In this document: piece by piece, positions 10,137-21,115 of the stretch
Layout: the number at the start of each line of letters is the position of its first letter
Position numbering within the stretch: the first letter of the stretch is position 1
NCBI GenBank assembly: GCA_030761205.1
Contig: JAULJL010000010.1
Coordinates: forward strand, 6,081,001 to 6,145,000
Origin: Fremontodendron californicum
Lineage: Eukaryota; Streptophyta; Magnoliopsida; Malvales; Malvaceae
Reading direction: 5' to 3'
Length of the DNA stretch: 64,000 nt
Made by a program: the position numbers and the translations under genes
The notes under the pieces: model-generated
The model's database searches: none
What the model was told of the DNA's origin: nothing
The model's input: the letters and a program-made list of their open reading frames with translations, nothing else

Positions 10137-12215
10137 AAAAGCGAGGAGGGCATAAAAGTAGTGCAAAGAAGTCACGGGGTTCAATGTGGATTGCTTTCAA
10201 AGCCTCATCACAATCGTCCTCGAGGCCTTCTACACCACAGTTGCCGTTTGGGACGTCTCCCTCCCTACGGGCTCCATCGCCACTGGCTCCATCAACACAG
10301 TTACCGTCTTATTCAGCTCCATCTCCACGGACCCTGTCTGCAGTAGCTCCATCGCCCCTGGATCTCTTTGCACTGGGTCCCAATACAGTGGCTCCGCCCA
10401 CAGTGGCTCCCTCTGCAGTACGTCCGTCCACATCGACTCCCGCCCCACTGCCACGGCCGACACCTAATTCGGCGACTCAGGCTGATCCCACAGTACCATC
10501 GAATACCCCACCGTTGGATGAGATTTCGCAGTATTTCACAATGACCCAGCACCGACGTATTTCGTGGATAATGGCATGGGACAGCAGTCAGAGGTACTTG
10601 TATCACATCATTCGCCGTCTCCAGGTACTACCATTGAGCAAAGGAAACAGGGTAGATGTCGGACGAAAGGATTACCGACACCATCCGGATAACATTACTA
10701 TAATTTCATTATTTGAGTAAAAAATAAATTATTGTTCACTAACACGTATCGTTTATTTTAGTACTTTCATGGAGAGTTGTGTAAAATCGACCATTGCCTC
10801 GGTGATCAAACAACACTATACCAGACCGTGGCGTACTTGGTCAAAGATACCTGCTGACGTGAAACTGTCTATGTGGACTATATTTGAGGTACAATTTTGT
10901 TAAGAGTTATATTATAATTTAATTATGTTTAGTAGTATATATTAATTCATAATGTCTCATTGTAGGGAAAATGCCAGTAGTCTCCCGAGCAAACACCACC
11001 GGTTAGGAAATTATGGGAGGCCAAATGCAAGGATCAATTCAAGGACATGTTGAATTTTGAGAGGGACAATGCCATGGCCTTGTTTAAGACGAATCGAATA
11101 GAAGACTGCAAGGGTTACAAGTGTGATTGGATAGCAGTTGATATTTGGGATCAACTTATTGACAGCGTCTGGAAAACTGACGCTTTAAAAATAGGTCCCA
11201 AAGGCCAAGGGAAATAGGAACACGGAGAAGGATGAAAGCATTACAAAGAACATTGGTGGATCAGTTCCTTTTCTAGTTACAGGTGAAAGGATGGTACGTA
11301 AGATTTTTAATTTTTTTTTTGTGTGCAATTTATATGTTAAAATTTCTATCCTATAAACTATGTAAATATTTTCTTTTATTAACGTACTTTCCAAAAATTC
11401 TTTTAATCTATAGTCACAAGAGTTGAAGCACAACTTGACTTTCCTATAGCTATTTAACAAAACCCATAAACGTGCAAAGGATCAAGGTGATTACGTAGAC
11501 AACAAGTCTAAAGCTGTTAGTGTAAGTATTTAACTATATCAATACTTTATATATTACATTAATTGATTATATTACTGAATTGTTTATGTACGTGTTCATT
11601 ACAATGTCACATATTAATTGTTTATATATTTAAATATTTTTGATTGTAGGAAAACTATACTGTCTCGTTGCAGCAAAAATATGGGGACGATACGTCTTCA
11701 TATCCCGATTTCGTTCTTTAGTCCTAGTCTAATGCTATTGGGGGCATTGAGACTACGCGGACGCATGTTTATGGGTTTGGAAAAAGATCGAAAAATCGAG
11801 AAATTTTCGATTTACCTGGCAATCAGCAAAGTTCAGATGCAGTCAGTTACACTCCATGTGGTTTAGTACTACACAGCAGTCGCCAGCAACGTCGATTGAG
11901 GAGCAATATAATGCATTGAGGTTCGATGTTTCGGAAATCCAGACATCAATCGTGAGACTCGAGAATCTCATGACGACATGGAGTATGATGTTCGCACCTT
12001 TGCTGCAGTCACAGCTAGCAGCTGGATTAGGCGGGATCGAAATCAATGCTGCAGGAGTCGGTGCTATTGGAGGCAGTGATGTAGGTGCTGTTAGAGGCAT
12101 GGGTGCTGGATTGAGTGCTGTCGGAGGCATGAATGCTGGATTGAGTGCTGTCGGAGGTGATGTCGAAGGCAATGCCGACGAAGGCAGTGAAGCCGATAAC
12201 AGCAGTACCTACTGA
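10137..12215 (+). pseudogene. Decayed Ptta/En/Spm-type accessory transposase gene
   Basis: Pieces of the plant CACTA accessory protein can be read in order. First a basic, Ser/Pro/Thr-rich N-terminus (10137-10700). Then SCVKSTIASVIKQHYTRPW followed by TWSKIPADVKLSMWTIFE (about 10770-10887), the conserved core of the family. Then an exon at about 10965-11190 with WEAKCKDQFKDMLNF, and after a frame change RNTEKDESITKNIGGSVPF (about 11213-11270). Then ELKHNLTFL and HKRAKDQGDYVDNKS (about 11418-11510). Last a C-terminal exon ending in a Gly/Ala/Val repeat at 12213. Intron-like boundaries (TTGTAG/G near 10965 and 11649) separate the pieces. At least one frameshift and several stops make it a pseudogene. 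Confidence 0.7.
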
Positions 12216-12410
12216 TGACAACATGCATTTTATATTCAAGAGCTACATTTGAATATTATTGTTTTATTTATAATTTTATTTATAATTTTGATATTATTTT
12301 TATAATTTTTTTTTCAAATATTTTTTTTTATTATTATTATTTTGCAAATAAGGAATTACCGACAGAATTTTCCGTCAGTAATAGTTTTTCACCGACGGAA
12401 TGTTCTAGGG

Positions 12411-12717
12411 TAAGCTCCTTAGGGTGAGCTTAAAATAGGCTATATTACATATAAATATGATAAAATTACATATAAACATGATAATTACATAAAGTTGTCA
12501 TGTTTATATATAATTTTTTTTTTTTTACATATAAACATAACAAATTACATATAAACATGACAAATATGTCATATATTTATGTAATTTTTTACATATGTAT
12601 TTTTTTTTACATGTATTTTTTTTTTTTTTTTACATATAAGCATGACACAAATTACATATAAACATGACAAATTACATATGTAATGTAGCCTACGTGAAGC
12701 TCATTTTAAGGAGATTT
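12411..12717. mobile_element. MITE nested in the right end of the CACTA element
   Basis: The left end TAAGCTCCTTAGGGTGAGCT and the right end, inverted, AATCTCCTTAAAATGAGCTT, form imperfect TIRs, both continued by TAGGCTA-n-ATTACAT. The interior contains about six near-direct copies of TACATATAAACATGACAAAT. No ORF. Superfamily not determined. Confidence 0.6.
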
Positions 12718-13288
12718 CGTTAGAATTTTCCGAGAATGTGAGATTAAATTAGATAATAATTAATATGGTTGGTCTAATTCCTTAGTTTTTACAAGTTTGT
12801 TTTTTATATATCGATAATGAAATATTTTTAACTCTACAAATTAATTAAGAGATTATCGTAAGTTTTATTTTAAATTTTTAATATATCATCGAGATGTCAT
12901 CTTATTAATCCGTCAGCAAAGTTTAAAAAGTTCACTAATAGTGTATGACATAATTTATCTGATCTTTTACACTGATAATTTATATACGGTTCCAAAAGAT
13001 TATAATTAATGAATAATAATCCATACTACTTATCGAGAAGGTAGCATGTTTCTAGCTATTGCATGCGGCCAAGCCAATAAACTCCTCCATCCTGATAATA
13101 CTAAAAAAAAAAACTTGTAAAGAACCGCAGACAGGAATCATACTTGACTAACAGGAACTGTAAACATATTCACCCACCCATATGCCATATCCAGAATATA
13201 CATAATTAACACAAGCTGAAATGGCAAGCAGCAGTAATGTAGAAGTTATACATATATAAATTAATCATAATGTGGGGGGAGCAGATAA
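12718..13288. other. Intergenic, 3' flank of the small minus-strand gene
   Basis: No coding or repeat structure is supported here. The stretch 13130-13288 is less A/T-rich and is probably the 3' UTR and downstream flank of the gene at 13289-13534. Confidence 0.4.
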
Positions 13289-13534
13289 TTAAGCTGCATG
13301 CATTGCCCGATCCCTGGCTTTCACGAACCCATCAGAGTCGGCTGGGAAAGTAAAATTCTCAGGGTGAACCTTGTAATTACTCCTCCCAACAACAGTACCA
13401 GGTTTTCTCTCTTCAATGCCACTACTTTCCCCTGATGATCTCCTTACTCTCTCCTCTTCCATTCTCTTCATCTTTTCCTTCTGCCGCATGCGCATGAGAT
13501 AAACCTCAGCACAGCTCGCTCCTATGGAAGACAT
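13289..13534 (-). CDS. Small single-exon protein of unknown function (81 aa)
   Basis: I do not recognise the family. The ORF begins MSSIGASCAEVYLMRM, continues into a strongly charged helix rich in Lys/Arg/Glu/Met (residues about 14-32), then a Ser/Gly-rich linker, and ends with a conserved-looking stretch around YKVHPENFTFPADSDGF. No signal peptide or membrane segment is seen. Base composition is clearly less A/T-rich than the surroundings. A TATA box lies about 100 bp upstream of the ATG on the same strand, and the intervening sequence looks like a short 5' UTR. These points argue for a genuine small plant gene rather than a chance ORF. The protein is likely soluble, cytosolic or nuclear; function is not inferable. 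Confidence 0.65.
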   Translation of the reverse strand: MSSIGASCAEVYLMRMRQKEKMKRMEEERVRRSSGESSGIEERKPGTVVGRSNYKVHPENFTFPADSDGFVKARDRAMHAA

Positions 13535-13636
13535 AATATCGCCCTGACAAAAAGACTGTAGTACTATTACTCCTCGAAGAATAGAAAATTTGTCTCAGTT
13601 TGATTTGTGGGATGAAGAGTAGGAGACTTTAAGGAA

Positions 13637-13644
13637 TATTTATA
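13637..13644 (-). promoter_or_regulatory. TATA box of the small gene
   Basis: On the minus strand the sequence reads CTCTATAAATATT, a textbook plant TATA box, 103 bases upstream of the ATG at 13534. Confidence 0.7.
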
Positions 13645-13656
13645 GAGGGAGGCTTA

Positions 13657-13672
13657 GGGGGGGGGGGGGGGG
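13657..13672. repeat. 16-base G run
   Basis: Uninterrupted poly-G directly upstream of the TATA box of the small gene. Its length is likely to vary and may be affected by sequencing. Confidence 0.9.
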
Positions 13673-13679
13673 TTTGAGC

Positions 13680-15610
13680 TAGCCATCACTAATCCACAAT
13701 TATAAGCTAATTTAATCATGGCATTACTATCTTAGGTTTTACTTGATAAGAAGGATAAAAAATTTATTAATCTAATAATTAAATTACAAAGTACTAAAAG
13801 TTGTTATGAATTTTATCTATTTGATTAATAAGTTTTTCGTCCTTATATCTTTCCGTTCCTTCTTACCAAACAAAGCTTTAATGTTACAAAAGAAGTTTGA
13901 AGAGGAACCTAGAGTTTATCCAGTTAGTTAATGAAACCATTTTTAATATTAGTATTTAGTAGGTTGGGATTCGGATATCAGTATTTACATCCTCTCTTCC
14001 TATCCCCATACTGACCTCCTTGGTAAAAAAAAAAAAGTCTAAGAAGAGAAAGAGTCGGAAAAACTAGTGGTGTAGCTGACCCTGACCCTGTCCCTTAAGT
14101 TACTTTAAGACAAGAAAAAAAAAAAAAGAATTCGAAGAAGTGGATGTTACATATATAGAATTATAGATAGATAAATGATGGGTTTTGCTTTTGGAGTGGC
14201 TCTCTTATTGTGGCATGGCCAATTCCAAAACTTAGTGCCCTTAAACTAAAGGCAACACGTCAGCTCTGGCTATGGAGAAGGATTAATGGAAGGTGCGCCA
14301 TTGGTCATTAATAAGGTTATCTGTCGCTGCTTAATTAGATGTGTTAATTGTTAAACAAGTAATTATGAACCTTCTCTGAAGCTTTTCCAGGGCATGCAGC
14401 AGTATATATTTTGCAGAAATATGGGGCATGGACAAGCTGCTAGCCTGGGTAGCTGTTTGGCGTGGCCTTGAAGGCCACTAATTAAAATCTATTATTGTTA
14501 GTAATCAATCAAATTAGTGACCAGGACCTACTGTCTTAAAGCCGCCATTTAATTAATTTTCTTGTTTAAATTAGTGGCACCACTGATGACTGCTAGCTTA
14601 GCAGTAATCCTTAATTATTAGTAGAGTTGGAAAAGTCGTCCAGACCAGCCGAAAGCTGAACCCCAAATGCAACGATCTACACTCGAAATCGGTGCAATCT
14701 AAAAGTTGTAAAACCTGAACTTTAATCTGTAAAGATTTTCATCATCTCATCTCATCTCATCACTTCATTCTTATCTCATCTAATTTTCTCATCAGCTCAT
14801 CTGATAGTGAAATAGGTTTTATCATTTAAGATAGATATTATTATTTTATCTGTTGTAATTTGATATACTTATAATTTTATTATCTTATATATTTATCATA
14901 TAATCTCACAACTAATATAAATAAAATAACCTTGCGGTCATTAAAATAAAACATTGAATCATTTTTCAAACCCTTTTACTGGTAATAATTAACAAACTTA
15001 GTCCAAATAACATTTCTTTTTCTTTAAAAAAAAGAAAGTACAGTTTTCTTTCATCTCATTAAAGTTACCATCCATTTTCTAGAATTGAACTTGAGAGACG
15101 TTTAGGAAAGAAATCTTAGATTTTAACATTTGAAGTATGGAAGTACATATTATAAACATAAATACCCTAATGATAAATATAAAACACAAGATCAATCTAA
15201 TATTATATCCCAAATAATTAATATATTTCTTAAACATAAATCTTGTTTCTTTCATCAGCTAATATGCTCTTGGGATTGGGGTAGCTACAATAACCGACAA
15301 AATTCGATCCCTTTTTGAAGAAACACTTGTGAATCTTTGCCATAAACCTCTACCATTCACAAGTGGCAGTTTTTTTTTTTTTCTTTAAAAAAAAAAAAAA
15401 CTACTGTTGACTAAAATTTCTATGTGGTTAAAGAAAAAACTAGTATATAATGTTGATGGAAAGTCGTTGAGGGTTGGATTATAAGCGACTTCCCACCAAA
15501 AGACTCGTACATGTGGCAATTTGAGGCCTTAGTTAAAAGACTTAGGAAGTGATAATATGATATATCATTTCACCAAAACCATTGTCAATGGCATTTGCCA
15601 TGCAATTGAT
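13680..15610. other. Intergenic region with no supported gene
   Basis: The part nearest the small gene (to about 14.6 kb) is less A/T-rich and probably holds its promoter. A short (ATCTC)n-like run occurs at about 14740-14765. A T-run/A-run palindrome at 15370-15402 is flanked by CAGT/ACTG. Nothing else can be assigned. Confidence 0.4.
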
Positions 15611-16093
15611 TAGGAATATAATTGAACCGATCTTAAAAAATTCAAGTTCGAGTTAGATACGAAAATCATAATTCGAAATTTGGTTCAAACTTGATATAGT
15701 TTTATTTTTAAAATTCGAACTCGATTCTAGATAAAAATCAAATTATTCGAATTTACTCAATTTAGGTTCATTTACCTAATAAAAAACGAACTCAATTTTC
15801 ATGCTTGATTTCAAACTTGATTATTTGTGTTCGAACTCGAACTTGAGTTCGAATTAAACTTTTTTTTAATACTAATTAAAAAAATTATATACATAAAAAT
15901 AAAATAAAAAAAAAACCCGATTAGGTTCGCGAGCTACTCAAGTTAGGTATTAGGATACGCAAATTTGACTTGTTCGATAACTCAAACTGCTCAAGTTTGA
16001 ACTAATATATATAACTCGACAATGATCAAATAAAATTTGAATTTTTCTAAACCAAACCCGAATAACTTATTAAGTGTCTCGTTTACAACTCTA
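15611..16093. mobile_element. Degenerate hAT-type MITE rich in TTCGAAC words
   Basis: Read inverted, the right end is TAGAGTTGTAAACGAGACAC, a common hAT MITE terminus in plants; the left end TAGGAATATAATTGAACCGA is a decayed match. The interior is dense in AACTCGA/TTCGAAC words. No 8-bp duplication is recognised. Confidence 0.5.
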
Positions 16094-16443
16094 TACTTAA
16101 TACCATTTTAATTCAAATTACTTGCATGCAAATGCTTCAACGGTGATGGAAAACTTTTGAAAAAGCAAATAATTTAAGTGCTTAAACATCAATCAAAATC
16201 AAGAGGTCTGACTTTTAAGTTCACAGGGCAATATTAAAATCAGATCGTGATCCGATCTGGCTCGATCTAATTCATAAGCATCTCTACTGGCAAGAAGATA
16301 ATATCATTAAAGTAATGATACCACAAATTTGATTAATTTCAAGAAAATTATCCTGAAATCTTGATATTTTGTCGCAATATTCGTTTGTGAATATAACTAT
16401 CGTTATTAACAATCCAAATTCATTTTTGAAGTCATTATCTATA

Positions 16444-16776
16444 TCTATACTATTATAAAAGGAGTGACTGAGTTGCTGTCACGAATCAAGTGACACTAAC
16501 TCAGTTGAGGAAATTACAAAAAAAAAATCAAAATTAAAATAATAACAAAAAATAAAAAATAGGGCATTTATGTATTTTTATTTTTAAAATGAGTTTACGT
16601 TTTGAAAAACTCCTTTTATCTATTTACGTAAATTTAGTTATGATAAAATCATAAAAATAGTTTTTTAACTTCCTTTTTTTCACTATAACACTACATGTTT
16701 TAACTTCCCTTTTATCCACTAGGGCATTATTTATCACTTTTATTATTTATGTTTTTTATTTTTTTAATATATTAAA
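16444..16776 (+). mobile_element. Short Helitron copy A, lacking a 3' end
   Basis: It starts TCTATACTATTATAAAAGGA directly after A, the usual Helitron 5' end. About 330 bp match 17116-17445. The terminal hairpin and CTAG are missing, so this copy is truncated against the next one. Confidence 0.7.
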
Positions 16777-16784
16777 TCTATTTA

Positions 16785-17115
16785 TCTATACTATTATTAA
16801 AGAGAGTCGTTGAGTTGGTGTTATGAGTTAACCGGACACCCTCAGTTGGAAAAATGTCAAAAAAACCAAATTGAAAATATAATATTAAATACAATTAAAG
16901 ATATTTATGTAATTTATTTAAAAAAAAAAAAACTATTTCACATGTGAAATCATCTTTTTTTTATTTAAAACAAAAAAACTATACACATCAGATAACTTCC
17001 TTAAAAAAAAAAAAAAACTACACATATCTTTATCATTAAATTATTTATTTTAAAATATATTTTAACTCATATTTCTTTTTCTTTTTCACCCACGTTGTGG
17101 GTGTGTAATATCTAG
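16785..17115 (+). mobile_element. Short Helitron copy B, complete (331 bp)
   Basis: It starts TCTATACTATTATTAAAGAG after A16784 and ends CACCCACGTTGTGGGTGTG plus TAATATCTAG before T17116. The 3' hairpin, the CTAG end and the A|T insertion point are the diagnostic Helitron features. It is non-autonomous, with no Rep/helicase. Confidence 0.85.
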
Positions 17116-17477
17116 TACTATTATAAAGGAGTGGCTGAGTTGGTGTCATGAGTGAAGTGATATTAACTCAGTCAAGAAACTTACAAAAAAAAAAATTAAA
17201 TTAAAATAATAACAAAAAATAAAAAATAAGGCATTAATGTAAACTTTTTAAAATGAGTTTACGTTTTGAGAAACTCCTTTTATCTATTTACATAAACTTA
17301 GTTTTGATAAAATCATAAAAACAGTTTTTTAACTTATATTTTCCATTATAACACTACATGTTTTAACTTCCCTTTTATCCACTAGGGCATTATTTATCAC
17401 TTTTATTATTTATGTTTTTTATTTTTAATATATTATAGAAAAAAATCACATGTATTTACAAGTGTTATAAAAGCTAG
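17116..17477 (+). mobile_element. Short Helitron copy C, interrupted near its 5' end by copy B
   Basis: The body matches copy A. Its first bases appear to lie at about 16777-16784, before copy B. It ends with an 8-bp imperfect hairpin CACATGTA-TT-TACAAGTG, then TTATAAAAG and CTAG at 17474-17477, followed by T, as required for a Helitron 3' end. Confidence 0.7.
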
Positions 17478-17797
17478 TATATATAAAATTTATATAAAAA
17501 AAATAAAATTGAATTCATGTGATGATTTATTATGGCTAGTTTGTGATACATTCTTTATATGAAAATTTTGTTCCTTAATTTTTTTCACTTCTGTCACCCT
17601 CAACATTTTTATTACATTTTTTCCCAATTTTTTAAATAAGAGAATTTTGTGACACCGGAATGACTAGTTTCTGATATCACATGATTTAAACAAGTAGGAA
17701 ACATATCTCCATCGATCATTCTTTAGAAGAGTATATTATTTTTAAATAAAAATAAAAATAAAATCGTATAATTAGTTTTTTTCTTTTGCTTTGACTT

Positions 17798-18314
17798 TGT
17801 TGAGACAAATACTCAATCAAGTAAGTGGAAGCAAAAATAACCAAATAAATAACACACAATTTTTCTCTTCTAAAATCTAACAAATTTCATTGAATTTTTT
17901 TTAATTACAACCTTTAATCTTTTCTCTCTCATAATCTCTCACATACCCAAATCCATTACACCCAATTCTCTCTTTCACACACTCTCTCAATATATCTTGT
18001 AACTCTATCTCAATAACACAGTACTCTTAACCCCAAATATTTTTTTGGTCTAAATCCAGGATGTCTCCCATCCACATTTTATGATTGATGAAAAACTAAT
18101 CTCTATCGGATCGGAAGTGTAATATTGGTAAAGTCCTCCCAACATTGATTCTCATATTAAGGGTTGGAACCACTTTACCACTCCAACCAACCAAATGTTT
18201 ATAACTACATATTTATAAGCACCTAAGAAAACCCTAAAATTATTTACCCAAATTAAAAAAAAAATAATTATCAAACAACTTACAAAAAATAAATTTGAAT
18301 AAAAAAACTTAACA
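17798..18314 (-). mobile_element. Copia-type LTR (517 bp)
   Basis: Bounded by TGTTGAGACA at the left and ACTTAACA at the right, i.e. TGTTAAG...CTCAACA on the minus strand. Just upstream on that strand is GAGTCAAGATAGAGATTG, the purine-rich tract that typically precedes a plant copia 3' LTR. A TATA-like TTATAAATATG lies inside (about 18207-18217, minus). Confidence 0.7.
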
Positions 18315-18634
18315 ATCTCTATCTTGACTCAAATTCTCTTCCTTTGAGCTAATAGCTCCACCCCTGCATCAAACTTGCAAAAGTCACTTTGTTATTGATG
18401 AATCACATCTTTTTTTCAACTTGATATGAAGACATCAACTCATGATCTTCCTTAATTTTACTTTCAAACAACTCATACAAATTCTTCGAATTCTTTATTC
18501 CTAATTTCATCATAATTCTCGAACCTTTTATAATCTTCATATCTCCACATTGAGCAGAATACCCATAAATCAAACTATCTAACTTTCTAAGAAAAAATCA
18601 AATTTCTTAAAAAGTTTGGAACATACCTCGCATT
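18315..18634 (-). pseudogene. Copia polyprotein remnant (GAG-pre-integrase region)
   Basis: On the minus strand one can read RYVPNFLRNLIF near 18610 and, after a frame change, GYSAQCGDMKIIKGSRIMMK and NLYELF near 18480-18545, the GAG-pre-integrase signature of Ty1/copia. Integrase, RT and RNase H are absent: only about 200 bp separate this motif from the purine tract of the 3' LTR. The upstream part of the same reading (VNNDEKRIEGVGN) resumes at 51757-51900, on the far side of the Tat insertion. Confidence 0.65.
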
Positions 18635-18639
18635 ATATT
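18635..18639. repeat. Target-site duplication ATATT of Tat element A (left)
   Basis: ATATT here and at 51752-51756 flank TGTCATAACG...GGTTGTTACA. The copia coding sequence on the two sides is continuous once the element and one ATATT copy are removed. Confidence 0.85.
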
Positions 18640-20814
18640 TGTCATAACGGTTTTTTTTTCAACCGCTAGATGATTTTAAAAACAAAAACAGGGAGTCGTC
18701 ATCAATCTTTTTTGTTTAGATGTGATTGGTCACCTATTAAAATCGATTTTAGTAAAATATTTTAAAATTAATTAAAACATTTTTTAAAAAACCAATTTCG
18801 AAGTCTACGCTTTAAACCAGAGAAAAACAAAATAGGGTTCGGGAGTCGGTTACGTGCGGGGAAGGATTAGCACCCCCACGACGCCCTTTTAAAAACTATA
18901 CCAATTAATCATGTGTTATCCTATAATCTTGATAAAATGATTTTAATTTTTGTATTTAATAATAATTCTCATAATTCTCTTTATTGCAAATTTTTGTATT
19001 TGTAGAAAAGAACAAATTATTTCATTTAGAAATAAAATGAAAATCTTTGGCGTCGAAAACTTTCACCGAATCCTCCAACGTCTAGGCAGAATTTGAGAAG
19101 AGTCTCTTTACTTTCGAATTTGCATAATATTCCTCTAAATCAAATAATGTTCCTTCGTAAACAACAATTATTCAAAATCCTCCAACATCTAGGCAGGATA
19201 TCAATATTTGTTTTTACTCGGAATATTATTTTATTTTATTTCGTAGGACCCTCTTAAAACCCCTTTTTTTTTTATTATTTCATAAAAAATGTAATATGCA
19301 ATAGAGGGAATAATCAGCAATAATGAATGAGCAAGCATAAAAAAAATAATGAGTAATAATAAATTATTTGGTTTTAGGAATAAATTTTTATTTAGGTCAA
19401 GATAAGAATTTTCGATGCGAGAGCTTTCCTAAATTCTCCATTGTCTAGGCGGAATTTGGAGAAGATCTCTACGTTGAAAAATTCTTACCCCGATCCTTAA
19501 AACCGACATATTCCCATATTTTGATCCGAAATATTTAACGTGAATGATGAATTAATTTAATTATAAAATGAATATTTTATTTTTAAAGGCAATACGAAAA
19601 CCCTCGATGTGAGATCTTCCCCAAATTTTCCTTCGTCTAGGCGAAATTTGGAGAAGATCTCTACACTTGAAAATTCTCATTATAAGCATATTATTATTAT
19701 TATTCGAGAAAATTCTTCCATTTTTTTTGTTAAAAATTTTATTTAACGTTTGTGCTGTGTAACATATTATAAACTGAACGAATAATATTGGCATGCCTAC
19801 CAAGGACAAATTAATAAGCACGAATAAATAGACGACATAACGAACTGATTAAAAATATATTTTATTGTTTTTATTATTATCCCTTTTTTATCTTTTATTA
19901 TTACTTATTGTCGCAACCTAAAAAATAACAAGTCTCATCGTAAGACTTTATTATTTGTTAAGCGTGACATTAAAAAAAATCGAGAAAAGTCGACTTAATT
20001 TCTCTAGAAAACGAAAGTTTTGAAAATAACCTTGAAAAAGACATGGAGTCGCCACTAATCTTTTTTGGCTAGGTGTGATCGGCCACCTATTAAAACCGGT
20101 TTTATAAAACATTTTAAAAATTAATTAATATATTTTTTTAAAACCAATTTCAAGTCTGCGTTTTAAACCAGAGAAATCAAAGAAGCGGGTTCTGGACTCG
20201 GTTACGTGTGGGGAAGGATTAGCACCCCCACAACGCCCGTATAAAATGGTACCTTAATAATCGTGTGTTATCGCAAGTCTCGGTAAAAAGTCAATTTTTA
20301 ATTTGATATTTCAAGTTAATTCCCAATTTAAAGAAACTCATTAAATTAGACTAGTTTTTTTTTTGGAAAGAGTCTTTTTCCTCTTCGATGAAGGGAATCC
20401 ATCCTTCAACTCCTATAAAAAAAAACTCCCCTCCGCGTGGTTATATTAGTACATGTTCCGACTCGCCGGTTAATTCCATTTTTAATTGAAAATGATCCGG
20501 AATTTATAAATTCAAAATTTTCCTATATTTTCCAACAAACGTGGCAAAATATAGAACTTTTTATTAGTTTGAAAAACTTTCCGAATCATTCTCGTTTTAA
20601 AGAAGATATTCCGTTATTAATAATAATTGATGATATCCTCCCCAGCAAACCCGACAGAGAACTCATGAATTATTTTAACTCGGGAATATCTTTATTTTAT
20701 TGAAAATCATTATCTTTTTCAAAACATTTAAAAATATATGAATATGAATATGTGTGACATAAATAAAATGACATAGCAAAGTCTAGATAATATAATGCAA
20801 CCTAAATGGTATGA

Positions 20815-21115
20815 TATAATTTAAATGTCTTAGCATATTCTAAATGAAATGAAATATCCTACGTGACATAATATATTCTAAATGAAATGAAATGACCTAG
20901 GTAACATAATATATTCTACATGAAATGAAATGACCTAGGTAACATAATATATTCTATATTAAATGAAATATCCTAAGTCACAAGATATATTCTATATGAA
21001 ATGAAATGACCTAGATAACATAATATATTCTATACGAAATGAACTATCCTATTCATATGATATATTCTATATGAAATGAAATGATTTAAATAACATGGCA
21101 AATATAAATGAAATG
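20815..21115. repeat. Tandem repeats in the solo LTR, about 60-bp unit
   Basis: The unit contains AATGAAATGACCTAGGTAAC and ATAATATATTCTA and is repeated four to five times with drift. Confidence 0.75.

Larger units (their letters stand above)
8440..12407 (+). mobile_element. Deleted CACTA (En/Spm) transposon
   Basis: The left terminus CACTACAAGAGGACAGC at 8440 is a CACTA-type TIR. Subterminal repeats of the ACCGACGGAAT / ATTCCGTCGGTAAT type occur in both orientations at 8515-9110 and again at 12355-12400, as expected for the two ends. Between them lie a GC-rich leader and a decayed accessory gene. No TNP2-type transposase of normal length is present. The right TIR is not found: after about 12407 the element runs into another MITE, and the sequence beyond it has only degenerate similarity to a CACTA end. 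Confidence 0.75.

Noticed and set aside
10186..10606. Three ORFs overlapping the Ser/Pro-rich N-terminus of the CACTA accessory gene
   Set aside because: Shadow frames of a repetitive GC-richer stretch; the frame at 10137-10720 leads into conserved family sequence downstream.
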